Origin: Acidimicrobiia bacterium
Lineage (GTDB): Bacteria; Actinomycetota; Acidimicrobiia; Spongiisociales; Spongiisociaceae
Direction: 5' to 3'
Length of the DNA stretch: 40,742 bases
Assembly: GCA_011523395.1 (NCBI GenBank)
Contig: WTGW01000220.1
Span: 1 to 40,742, forward strand
Positions 17,526-24,922 of this stretch are shown here, piece by piece. How positions within the stretch are numbered: position 1 is the stretch's first letter; each line of letters starts with the position of its first letter. Both the position numbers and the translations under genes were made by a program. The notes beneath the pieces were generated by a model. It had not been told where the DNA came from, made no database searches, and was given only the letters and a program-made list of their open reading frames with translations.

Positions 17526-17827
17526 TCACTTCCTCCGGGTGGCGGTTCCTCAGGTACTTGTCTTCCCTTCCGCCATGACAACCATCCGGCGACCAGAAAT
17601 AATCCCCCGAAGGCGCCGTAGGCCCCGGTGGCGCCGGTAGCGATCGCCAGAAGGCGGAATAGGGCCACGCTGATCAGAACGAGCGCTGCCACGATGAGCA
17701 CCGCGGCGGCCGTGCCGAAGGCCGTCAGGGTGATCCCACGGTCGAGCCGGTCCACTGTCAGCGAACGGACTCTGGCGGCGATCCCTTCCAGCAGGTCGGC
17801 AAAGCGAGCGGCGTAGCTCTCCTTCAC
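17522..17827 (-). CDS. small two-span membrane protein
   Basis: About 101 residues from GTG 17827; a GTG at 17857 would add 10. The N-terminal 40 residues are amphipathic and charged ([20 protein letters not shown]). Two hydrophobic spans follow (about 40-65 and 70-87), and then a basic/Pro-rich tail, [16 protein letters not shown]. The topology resembles small actinobacterial proteins of the Phage_holin_3_6/DUF1469 type, but I cannot assign it firmly. Its stop overlaps the trxB start (ATGA), which suggests co-translation. Neither candidate start has a clear ribosome site. Confidence 0.7.
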   Translation of the reverse strand: MKESYAARFADLLEGIAARVRSLTVDRLDRGITLTAFGTAAAVLIVAALVLISVALFRLLAIATGATGAYGAFGGLFLVAGWLSWRKGRQVPEEPPPGGSE

Positions 17828-17895
17828 ACGGGGCAGGTTAGCCCCATGAGCGACCACACCCGGATGGCTGGTTCAAGTCGCTGACCACAGACTTG

Positions 17896-17937
17896 TAGTG
17901 GCCAGTGGCCGGTTGCCAGTGGCCAGTGGGCGACCCG
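17896..17937. repeat. heptamer array between anti-sigma and trxB block
   Basis: Six 7-base units in phase: TAGTGGC, CAGTGGC, CGGTTGC, CAGTGGC, CAGTGGG and CGACCCG. It is intergenic, about 70 bases upstream of the two-span membrane protein and 100 bases downstream of the anti-sigma stop. Confidence 0.75.
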
Positions 17938-18006
17938 GAAGAAATCATGTTCCGTTAGGACCCCAGGCCTGTCGAGTTGTATATGTCGACCCCGTGTTAC
18001 ACGATC

Positions 18007-18041
18007 CACTGCCCGCTGCCCGCTGCCCGCTGCCCACTACT
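18007..18041. repeat. heptamer array abutting the anti-sigma stop
   Basis: Five 7-base units in phase: CACTGCC, three of CGCTGCC, then CACTACT. The last unit contains the anti-sigma stop codon (CTA at 18037-18039, TAG on the minus strand), exactly as at trxA. Confidence 0.85.
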
Positions 18042-19098
18042 CGTCCGTGACCGCCGGAAGCGCAACGGCGCGGCAATCCGGGTAGACGAACAGGGCCAGA
18101 ACTCCGTCCGCCGGTTGGTCGTCCGGGCCGGGTGCGACCAGGTAGGCCTCACCCGCAACGCCGTCCACGAGCCCGGGAGCCATCCAGGTGATCACCCCGC
18201 TCGCCCCCGCCAACTCCGCCGCCTCCTGCCAGCAGACCAGGCCCTCCTCGCCGGCCCGGTCGGCAAGCTCTGTAACCGGCACGGGCGTCATCTCGCTGAT
18301 CGCGGCCAACTCCTCCATCATCTCCAACGCCTCAAGGGCCTCGTCGGGCCGGTCGGTCGCAACCTCGAACGCCACGTAGCCAGGCCCGAAAGCTGCCTCT
18401 TCCGCCGCGTCAGCGGCGGCTTGGACGAGCTCGGCAGCGGCTTCGGCAGCGGCTTCGGCTGCCACTTCCGGCTCCGCGGCTTCCGCCGACGCCGCCTCCA
18501 TCTCGGCCTCGGCGATCTCGGCGGCGGCCTCAGCTTCTGCCATGGCTTCCTCCACCGCCACCTCGGCCTCGGCGAGGTCGGCTTCCACGTCGGCGGCGGG
18601 GGCCGCTTCCATCGCCGCCGCGGACTCCGCCGACATGGCGGCCGCGGTGGTCGGCGTCGGTGCCGGAGCCGCTGTGACCGCGGCGGCCTGCGCGGTAACG
18701 GCGGATTCGACATCCGCCATGGAGGCCTCCTGGCCGGAATCGGTGTCGACCAGGTTGACGGCGACCGCGATCACGGCCACCACCGTCGCGGCCGCTGCGG
18801 CGGACGGAAGGACGCGCACCAGCCACGATCGGCGCTCCTGCCGGCCTGCGGACGGCGCGGGGTCGGCCTCCTCGACCCGGAGTTCGGCTCGGACGGCCGC
18901 CCGGAGCCGCCGACGCTCATCGTCGGATAGCTCCGGACCGGGTAGCTGTCCCAAGACCGACCGGACGGCGGCCTGGACGGCCAGCTCCCGGCGGTCACCC
19001 TCGTCGAGGGTGGCGTCGAGCCGGGCAGCCTCCTCCTCCGGAAGGTTGCCCTCCACCAGATCCAGGAGCTGGTCGATGGGGATGCGCTCGTCACTCAT
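18037..19098 (-). CDS. membrane-anchored anti-sigma-like protein (RsmA position)
   Basis: 353 residues; the ATG overlaps the sigma-factor stop. The acidic N-terminus (ERIPIDQLLDLVEGNLPEEE) resembles anti-sigma domains, but the zinc-type HxxxCxxC motif is absent. A transmembrane span is at about 95-113 (LPSAAAAATVVAVIAVAVNL). An unusually long Ala/Glu-rich, probably helical region follows (about 150-250), then a C-terminal domain with two cysteines (LVCWQEA, YPDCRAV). Position next to the ECF sigma gene implies that it holds that sigma factor at the membrane. The low-complexity helix could be a stalk or a proteolysis or sensing segment on the outside. The stop codon is embedded in a heptamer array. 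Confidence 0.75.
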   Translation of the reverse strand: MSDERIPIDQLLDLVEGNLPEEEAARLDATLDEGDRRELAVQAAVRSVLGQLPGPELSDDERRRLRAAVRAELRVEEADPAPSAGRQERRSWLVRVLPSAAAAATVVAVIAVAVNLVDTDSGQEASMADVESAVTAQAAAVTAAPAPTPTTAAAMSAESAAAMEAAPAADVEADLAEAEVAVEEAMAEAEAAAEIAEAEMEAASAEAAEPEVAAEAAAEAAAELVQAAADAAEEAAFGPGYVAFEVATDRPDEALEALEMMEELAAISEMTPVPVTELADRAGEEGLVCWQEAAELAGASGVITWMAPGLVDGVAGEAYLVAPGPDDQPADGVLALFVYPDCRAVALPAVTDE

Positions 19099-19685
19099 GC
19101 TTCGTCCTCTTTCGGATACCCGGAGGCGGCCATAAGGTTCCCGAGATGTCCGGCCAGCAGCTTCCGGCCCCGGAACACGCGTGACTTCACCGTACCGAGC
19201 GGGATCTCGAGGATCTCGGCCACGCTCTGCAGGGGTAGGCCCTCCAGATCGCTCAACAGCACGGCCGGTCCGAACTCCTCCGGCAGGGTTGCCAGGGCTT
19301 CTTCGAGCATGGGCCGGAGCTCGGCGGAACGGATGCGATCGGTTGCCGACAGGTCGGGCGGGTCATGGGCGTCCGGCAACGGCGCGGTCGGGCGCCGGCC
19401 CTTCTTGCGGAGCATGGTGTAGCAGGTGTTGACCGCCACCCGGTACAGCCAGGTCGAGAACGCCGATCTTCCCTCGAACGAGCCGGCCTTGCGCAGCACG
19501 GTGATGAAGGTCTCCTGAGTTGCATCCAGAGCCTCCTCCCGATCCCGCAGGATACGAAGGCTGATGGCGAACACCCGGCCCTCGTGAGCCTCCATGAGAT
19601 GATCGAAAGCCCGGCTGTCTCCGGCCAGGTATCGCTGGATGAGGACGGAGTCGTCCCGAAGGGCGGAGTCGTCGGGCCTGCTCAA
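19095..19685 (-). CDS. ECF RNA polymerase sigma factor (SigM-like position)
   Basis: 196 residues from a TTG that overlaps the TGA of the upstream pseudokinase gene. Region 2 is at about 15-85 (LMEAHEGRVFAISLRILRD, then EALDATQETFITVLR and STWLYRVAVNTCYTMLRKK). Region 4 is at about 120-175 (LATLPEEFGPAVLLSDLEG, then VAEILEIPLGTVKSRVFRGR). It directs transcription of an extracytoplasmic-stress regulon. The order pseudokinase, sigma, anti-sigma, trxB, trxA is that of the mviN-sigM-rsmA-trxB2-trxC block of mycobacteria. I favour the TTG because no conserved sequence lies upstream and a stop overlap is typical here. The ribosome site is weak. Confidence 0.88.
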   Translation of the reverse strand: MSRPDDSALRDDSVLIQRYLAGDSRAFDHLMEAHEGRVFAISLRILRDREEALDATQETFITVLRKAGSFEGRSAFSTWLYRVAVNTCYTMLRKKGRRPTAPLPDAHDPPDLSATDRIRSAELRPMLEEALATLPEEFGPAVLLSDLEGLPLQSVAEILEIPLGTVKSRVFRGRKLLAGHLGNLMAASGYPKEDEA

Positions 19686-21013
19686 CTGCTGAAACTCACT
19701 TCGGCCAGCCGGGTGCGGTAGCCGGCTCCCTCGGGAGGCAGGTCGGTCAGCCAGAGCACCCAGATCCCGTTGCGAAGCTCGGGCAACGGTAGGCGGAGGG
19801 TTGCGGCGCCGGCCTGTTGTTCGGCGATGACCTCCCAGCCCGGATCGTCGACGCCGAGGAGCGACTCGGCCCACATGAGACGGAAGGCCGTACCCTCGGA
19901 TAGGCCCGTGAGCTCGAGGAGTGCCGGCGAGCCGCTCACCTCGAAGGCCAAGCCCACGCCCTCTTTCAGCAGAGGCAACGGGTCGAAGTAGCGCTCGGTG
20001 CGCCACTCGGTGGTGGGATCTCCGTCGGTCAGCAGCGGCAGCCGGCCGGGATGTTCCTCGCCGTCCCCCAGGGGATCGAAGTCGAGCACGTCTAGCAGGA
20101 GGACCGGTTCGCTCTCGAGTGCCACCTCCTCGGACTCCTCGTCCGCGGGGGACGACGCCGGCGTAGGGGGGCGTTCTGCGTCCGGCCTGGGAGCCAGGGT
20201 GGGCAGGGGGAGCGCGGCCACCTGTAGGGGAGGAGTCGGGCGGGTGTCCACCGCGCTGCCGGCCCACACGAGCACCGTGGCGGCCAGCGCGAGCAGGGCA
20301 ACGGGCAGGAGCCGGCGCCAGGACCACCGGAAGGAGACCGGGACGGGAGGGGAATAGGGGACCGCCCGCAGCCGGTCGGCCAGCTGCCGCGCGTCGATCT
20401 CGTCGGCGCGGGCGGAGCGGAGGATGTCGTCAACGCTCGGCGACAACGAGTGGATGATCTCCGAGGGAGCCATGGCGCCCGGAGGCTTGCCGGTGAGGGC
20501 CGTCTCCAGTGTGCCGGCCAGCGCCCGGACGTCGTCCTCGGGGGAGGTGCCGCGTGGTACCCGGCCGAAGCCGCCCAGCTTGGCCGGCTGCCCTCGGGAG
20601 TAGAGGACCGCTCCGGCGTCGATGGCTCCGTGGGTCACGCCTGCGGCGTGGAGCAAGGAGAGGCCTTCGGCGAGACCGCAGGCGTTGGCGAGCAGCTCGG
20701 CTAGGGGCGGCCCGTCGCCGGCGCCGGTCCGGTCGGCCAGCGTGGTGCCGCCCACCCACTCGGTGACCGCATAGGTGGAACCGGGCACCTTGTCGGCTGC
20801 GAAGACCGCGGCCACGTGCGTGTGGCTGGCGCGAGAGGCACGCTGGACGGCGGCCAGGAACGACCGGCCTCTCGACCTGGTCGCCTCGGGACCGATCACC
20901 CGGATCAGTACCGGTCGATCCAGCTCCAGATCGGTGGCGAACCACTCCTCGATGTCCTCGTCACGGCCGAGGCGCACCTCCAGCCGGTAGCGGTCCGGTA
21001 TCGGTGGAGGCAC
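19682..21013 (-). CDS. MviN-type pseudokinase with extracellular domain, lacking MurJ
   Basis: 443 residues in three parts. Residues 8-220 are a kinase fold that looks catalytically dead: the ATP-anchoring Lys is Arg38 (PVLIRVI), the HRD motif is HGA (128-130) and the DFG motif is GFG (148-150). A membrane span lies at about 234-254. Residues 255-443 form an extracytoplasmic part with a Pro-rich stalk and a beta-rich domain (LLTDGDPTTEWRTERYF) like discoidin or carbohydrate-binding modules. In mycobacteria these modules form the C-terminal half of MviN (MurJ), where the phosphorylated pseudokinase recruits an FHA protein to regulate lipid II flipping. Here the position is kept but the flippase half is missing. 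A role in cell-wall control is inferred. Confidence 0.8.
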   Translation of the reverse strand: MPPPIPDRYRLEVRLGRDEDIEEWFATDLELDRPVLIRVIGPEATRSRGRSFLAAVQRASRASHTHVAAVFAADKVPGSTYAVTEWVGGTTLADRTGAGDGPPLAELLANACGLAEGLSLLHAAGVTHGAIDAGAVLYSRGQPAKLGGFGRVPRGTSPEDDVRALAGTLETALTGKPPGAMAPSEIIHSLSPSVDDILRSARADEIDARQLADRLRAVPYSPPVPVSFRWSWRRLLPVALLALAATVLVWAGSAVDTRPTPPLQVAALPLPTLAPRPDAERPPTPASSPADEESEEVALESEPVLLLDVLDFDPLGDGEEHPGRLPLLTDGDPTTEWRTERYFDPLPLLKEGVGLAFEVSGSPALLELTGLSEGTAFRLMWAESLLGVDDPGWEVIAEQQAGAATLRLPLPELRNGIWVLWLTDLPPEGAGYRTRLAEVSFSS

Positions 21014-21211
21014 GGCTAGCGATCAGGGCCGGAGTCGGGACGGCGGACGGCGGCATGTCGGTGCGGCCGGGCGAAGCGCCCGTTGCCGTTCTCCGGGAAA
21101 GATGAGCCGTTCATCCCCTGCCGCCCCTCGCGCTGCGGGCCATCAGCCCCGAATCTACCAACCGGGCCGCTCGCGAAAGGACACGGACGGCGCCACGCCA
21201 GGACCCGGAAG

Positions 21212-21254
21212 AACTTTTCGCGTTCTCGCAAAGAAGGGTTGAAAACGTCACAGC
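21212..21254. repeat. intergenic element shared with 29168-29211, copy A
   Basis: Starts AACTTTTCGCG and ends TCACAGC. By eye about 33 of 45 aligned positions agree with copy B at 29168-29211, including the first 11 bases, an internal CTCGC and the last 7 bases. Confidence 0.45.
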
Positions 21255-21482
21255 CACGCCATATGTTGCTTATCGCCAAGCACCTGTACCGGCCGATGGC
21301 ACTGGTCCGATCGGCCCGGCCGGCCCGAGGGAACATCAAGGCTTATGGAGCGAACAGCCGATTCCCGGCATCCAGCCGGGCATGGCCGACCACGCTCCAA
21401 CAGGATGGGTGGTGGCGGGGGAGGGGCCCGGTGCGGGGCGCCGGTTTTTCGCGACTTTGGCGCCTGGCGGTTCTTGAGGCAC

Positions 21483-21610
21483 AGGGCGTCACCCACGGTG
21501 CCCTGTTCCTCAGGTTCAGGGCGTCACCCACGGTGTTCTGTTCCTCAGGTTTGTGGTGGTGGGGTTCTTGAGGCGGAGGGCGTCACCTGTGGTGTCCTGA
21601 GCCTGAGGTT
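21483..21610. repeat. three copies of a 34-base repeat
   Basis: Copies lie at 21483-21516, 21518-21551 and 21577-21610, each starting AGGGCGTCACC and ending AGGTT. Copies 1 and 2 differ at two positions and copy 3 at several. GGTTCTTGAGGC precedes copies 1 and 3 (21469-21480 and 21563-21574). The spacing is 1 base and 25 bases, so this is not a CRISPR. Confidence 0.8.
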
Positions 21611-21679
21611 CGTCACGGCCGCCGACCTGTCGGGTTGTTGGGACTCACAGGGTCCGTACCGGGGTTAGCCTGGCTGTCT

Positions 21680-22696
21680 ATGAGAGTGCTGGCCCTTTCC
21701 CACCCGGTCTTCGAGGAACACGATGCCGGGTGGGGTCATCCCGAGCGTCCGGCCCGCTTGGACGCGGCCTTGCGGGGGGTGCGGGCCGCTCCGGTGGAGC
21801 TGGCCGAGGAGTTGGCCCCGGAGATCGACCGGAGGCTGCTGGAGCTGGTGCATGAGCCGGGCTACATCGACTACATCCAGCAGGTCTGTGCCTCCGGAGG
21901 CGCTCAGCTGGATCCGGACACGGCGGCGGTGCCTGCCTCGTGGGAGGCCGCCGTCCGGGCTGCCGGCGGAGGCCCTCTGGCGGTCCGGCGCCTGGAGGAG
22001 GAGGCCGCGGACCTGGCCTTTCTGGCGGTCCGGCCGCCGGGTCATCACGCCCGGTCGTCCGCGGCCATGGGGTTCTGCCTGTTCAACAGCGCCGCGGTCA
22101 CCGCGGCCATGCTGGTGGAGCGGGGCTGCAAGGTGGCGATCATGGACTGGGATGTCCATCACGGCAACGGCACCGAGGAGATGTTCGAGCACGAGGAGAA
22201 CGTCCTGTACATCTCGACCCACCAGTATCCGTTCTACCCGGGCACCGGGGGCATCGTCGACATGACGGCCCACCGGGGCGCGGCCACCATCCTGGACCTG
22301 CCCCTCCCGCCCGGAACCGCCGGCGACCTCTACCGCCGGGCCTTCGAGGAGTTGATCCTGCCCGTAATCTCGCAGTTCGGCCCCGACTGGCTGCTGGTCA
22401 GCGCCGGCTACGACGCCCACGCGGCCGACCCTCTGGCGAGCCTGCGGTTGCTCCCGTCCGACTACTCCTACATGTCCCGAGCCCTCATCGAACTGACCCC
22501 CCCGGGCCGCACCATCTGTTTCCTGGAGGGCGGGTACGACCTGGACGCCATCTCGGCTTCGGTCAGCGCCACGCTGGCGGGCGCGGCCGGCATGGTCGTT
22601 CCCGATGAGGAGCACCGCTTCCACTCATCCGAGCTTGCCTTCGCCACCCTGGACGCGGTGAAGGCGGAGGCCGCCAAGGTGTGGGACCTCGGCTGA
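21680..22696 (+). CDS. histone deacetylase family (class II-like) deacetylase
   Basis: 338 residues, ATG start. It is a zinc hydrolase of the arginase/deacetylase fold, acting on acetylated polyamines, acetoin-related substrates or acetyl-lysine; the substrate cannot be told from sequence. The active-site motifs are RPPGHHA (His122, His123), DWDVHHGNGT (zinc ligands Asp158 and His160), SAGYDAHAADPL (zinc ligand Asp250) and EGGYD (Tyr286). All are intact, so it should be active. The CCA-adding enzyme gene starts 7 bases after its stop, which suggests co-transcription. A frame open upstream to 21635 has no ribosome site. Confidence 0.92.
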   Translation: MRVLALSHPVFEEHDAGWGHPERPARLDAALRGVRAAPVELAEELAPEIDRRLLELVHEPGYIDYIQQVCASGGAQLDPDTAAVPASWEAAVRAAGGGPLAVRRLEEEAADLAFLAVRPPGHHARSSAAMGFCLFNSAAVTAAMLVERGCKVAIMDWDVHHGNGTEEMFEHEENVLYISTHQYPFYPGTGGIVDMTAHRGAATILDLPLPPGTAGDLYRRAFEELILPVISQFGPDWLLVSAGYDAHAADPLASLRLLPSDYSYMSRALIELTPPGRTICFLEGGYDLDAISASVSATLAGAAGMVVPDEEHRFHSSELAFATLDAVKAEAAKVWDLG

Positions 22697-22703
22697 TCCG
22701 GGC

Positions 22704-24128
22704 ATGGTTCCCGAGCGCCTGAACTGGCTGAACAGCGGCATCAGCCGCGAGCTGGCCGGTCGCTTCACGGCGGCCGGCCACGAGATCCACCTCGTGGGCG
22801 GTTCGGTCCGCGACGCCCTGCTGGGTCGCAAGTCGACCGATCTGGACTTCGCCACCAGCGCCCGGCCCGAGCAGATGAAGCCGCTACTCAGGGACTGGGC
22901 TGATCAGCTGTTCACCGTGGGCGAACGGTTCGGGACGATCGGCCTGCTCCGCGACGGGGTGCGGTGCGAGATAACCACCTTCCGCGCCGAGACCTACCGG
23001 CCCGACAGCCGCCGCCCGGAGGTCGTCTTCGGTGACTCGATCGAGGCCGACCTGGGGCGCCGGGACTTCACGGTCAACGCCATCGCGCTGAGGCTCGGTC
23101 TCGATACCCCATTCCTCGTGGATCCGTTCAACGGCGTGGCCGATCTGGCCACCCGGACCCTCCGAACGCCGAGCGGTCCCGACGTGTCGTTCTCGGACGA
23201 TCCGCTCCGGATGGTCCGGCTGTTCCGGTTCATGGCCCAGCTGGGCTTCTATCCCGACCGGACGGAACTCGAGGCCGTGGCGCGCCTGCGGGAGCGCCTC
23301 AGGACGATCAGCGCGGAGCGGATCCGGGACGAGTTCTCCAAGCTGGTGGTGGCCCCCGAGGCGGCGCCCGCCATGTCGGTGATGGTCGAGTCCGGGCTGG
23401 CGGCCGAGTTCGTCCCCGAGGTGCCTGCGCTGGCCATGACCGAGGATCCCGACCACCGTCACAAGGACGTGCTGGCCCACTCGCTGGCGGTGATGGCCAA
23501 GACGGAGCCCGACCTGGTCCTGCGGCTCGCCGCCCTGTTCCACGACGTCGGGAAGCCGGCCACGCGCCGGTTCGAGGGCCCCAGGGTGACCTTCCACCAC
23601 CACGAGGTGGTGGGCGCCCGGATGACCCGCCGCCGCCTGCGAAAGCTGCGGTACCCGAACGGGACGGTCAACGACGTGGCCGAACTCGTGTTCCTCCACA
23701 TGCGTGCCCATACCTTCAAGATGGGTTGGACCGATTCGGCGGTACGCCGCTACGTGCGGGACGCGGGGGAGCTGCTGCCCCGGCTCAACCAGCTGGCGCG
23801 GTGCGATGTCACCACCCGTAGCGACCGCCGGGCCCGCCGGATCCAGCAGCAGATCGACGAGCTGGAGGAGCGGATCGAGGTCCTCCGCGCCAAGGAGGAA
23901 CTGGACGCCATCCGGCCACCCCTCGACGGATTCGACGTCATGGAGTACCTGGGCATCGGCCCCGGCCCGACAGTCGGAGCGGTGCTGAAGGTCCTGCTCG
24001 AGAAGCGGATCGACCACGGTCCATACGACCGGGCCGAAGCCTTCTGTGACGTGAGACGGTGGGCCATCGAACAGGGACTGCCCGACCCGGGAGAAACGCC
24101 GCCCGAGGCCGCCCCGGGACGCTCGTAA
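22704..24128 (+). CDS. CCA tRNA nucleotidyltransferase
   Basis: 474 residues, ATG start. It adds or repairs the 3' CCA of tRNAs. The polymerase head shows LVGGSVRDALLGRKSTDLDFAT (GG at 32-33, catalytic Asp46 and Asp48) and the RRDFTVNAIA motif. The neck is RMVRLFRFMAQLGF. A C-terminal HD domain shows HRHKDVLAHSLAV and ALFHDVGKPATRR. The long HD-containing form matches actinobacterial PcnA, which in mycobacteria lies beside the mviN-sigM block, as here. None of the five tRNA genes in this window encodes its own CCA end, so the enzyme is needed for their maturation. Confidence 0.93.
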   Translation: MVPERLNWLNSGISRELAGRFTAAGHEIHLVGGSVRDALLGRKSTDLDFATSARPEQMKPLLRDWADQLFTVGERFGTIGLLRDGVRCEITTFRAETYRPDSRRPEVVFGDSIEADLGRRDFTVNAIALRLGLDTPFLVDPFNGVADLATRTLRTPSGPDVSFSDDPLRMVRLFRFMAQLGFYPDRTELEAVARLRERLRTISAERIRDEFSKLVVAPEAAPAMSVMVESGLAAEFVPEVPALAMTEDPDHRHKDVLAHSLAVMAKTEPDLVLRLAALFHDVGKPATRRFEGPRVTFHHHEVVGARMTRRRLRKLRYPNGTVNDVAELVFLHMRAHTFKMGWTDSAVRRYVRDAGELLPRLNQLARCDVTTRSDRRARRIQQQIDELEERIEVLRAKEELDAIRPPLDGFDVMEYLGIGPGPTVGAVLKVLLEKRIDHGPYDRAEAFCDVRRWAIEQGLPDPGETPPEAAPGRS

Positions 24129-24180
24129 CCCCGCACCCCTAGCGCCAGGCGGCCAACCAGGGGTCGATTGTCTCAGCGGG

Positions 24181-24639
24181 TCAGGGACCCAGGACGCAGA
24201 ACTCGTTGCCCTCGGGATCGGCCATCAACACCCACCTCCCGGCCCGCTCGTCGAAGCGCCCAATCTCGGTGGCGCCTCTGGCCACCAAGGCCGCGATCTT
24301 GGCCTCCCGGTCGTCGTCGTGCCGGTCCTCGGGAAGGGATGGGTCAACAACGTCGATGTCCAGGTGCCACCGGTTCTTCACGGCCTTGCCCTCCGGCACC
24401 TTCTGGAACAGGATCCGGGGGCCGATCCCGTGGGGGTCGACGACCGCGCCGTATCGCTCCCTCTCCTCGGTGGACAGGTTCAGAGCGTCGGCGAAGGCCT
24501 CCCAGGTCTCGAAGCCCGGGGGCGGGGGCTGGATGACATATCCCAGCGCGAAGGCCCAGAACTCGGCCAGCCGGTTGGGATCGCCTGCGTCCACTGTGAC
24601 ATTCTTGATCGGAGCTGTGCGGGGCGGGCGCTGATTCAT
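24181..24639 (-). CDS. VOC/glyoxalase-like domain protein
   Basis: 152 residues, ATG start. It shows the paired beta-alpha-beta-beta-beta halves of the vicinal-oxygen-chelate fold: IKNVTVDAGDPNRLAEFWAFALGY in the first half, and WHLDIDVVDPS with GRWVLMADPEGNEFCVLGP in the second. A His (WHLDID) and a Glu (GNEFCV) sit where metal ligands are usual. The D-P-x-G-N-E-F-C-V-L end is typical of uncharacterised actinobacterial glyoxalase-like proteins. No substrate can be given. It is a single gene on the minus strand between the CCA enzyme and tRNA-Leu. Confidence 0.85.
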   Translation of the reverse strand: MNQRPPRTAPIKNVTVDAGDPNRLAEFWAFALGYVIQPPPPGFETWEAFADALNLSTEERERYGAVVDPHGIGPRILFQKVPEGKAVKNRWHLDIDVVDPSLPEDRHDDDREAKIAALVARGATEIGRFDERAGRWVLMADPEGNEFCVLGP

Positions 24640-24767
24640 GGATGTGGAAGATTAGGGGAATGCCTACCGGGTTCGCGGGGGATCCTGCACCGCTCATCGG
24701 GTGCACTTCTATGGACATGCTTCTGCAGATGACATCAACTCGGTGCCCCGTACCGCGCCGTAGCCGG

Positions 24768-24852
24768 TGGGCGAGAGAGGACTCGAACCTCCACGAGCGC
24801 AATGCCCACTGGGTCCTGAACCCAGCGCGTCTACCAATTCCGCCACTCGCCC
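24768..24852 (-). tRNA. tRNA-Leu (CAG)
   Basis: 85 nt class II tRNA. The acceptor arms GGGCGAG/CTCGCCC pair fully. The anticodon loop TTCAGGA carries CAG within a CTGGG/CCCAG stem. The T arm contains GGTTCGAGTCC. A long variable arm is present. No CCA is encoded. It reads the leucine codon CUG. Confidence 0.95.
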
Positions 24853-24922
24853 GGCGTGCCGACAGTTTACCCCGGCAGACATGCGTATCTCGCTGGAGAC
24901 GCCCGGGAGCGACCGGCACCGG

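Larger units (their letters stand above)
21014..21679. other. 666-base intergenic region with repeats
   Basis: This is the largest gap in the window, divergent between the pseudokinase operon and the deacetylase gene. It lies exactly where a murJ/mviN flippase coding region would be expected. No frame shows membrane-protein composition. It contains a 43-base element shared with 29168-29211, an isolated TTTTTCGCGACTTTGG stretch (21445-21460) and three copies of a 34-base repeat (21483-21610). Confidence 0.6.

Noticed and set aside
21483-21610. CRISPR array made of the 34-base repeats
   Set aside because: Spacers are 1 and 25 bases, repeats are imperfect, and there are no cas genes nearby.
24684-24707. 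Hairpin TGCACC/GGTGCA downstream of tRNA-Leu as a terminator
   Set aside because: Only six pairs and no T run in the direction of tRNA-Leu transcription.
24767-24922. Longer start for the oxidoreductase through the tRNA-Leu gene
   Set aside because: The extension would translate the complement of tRNA-Leu and carries no conserved sequence.
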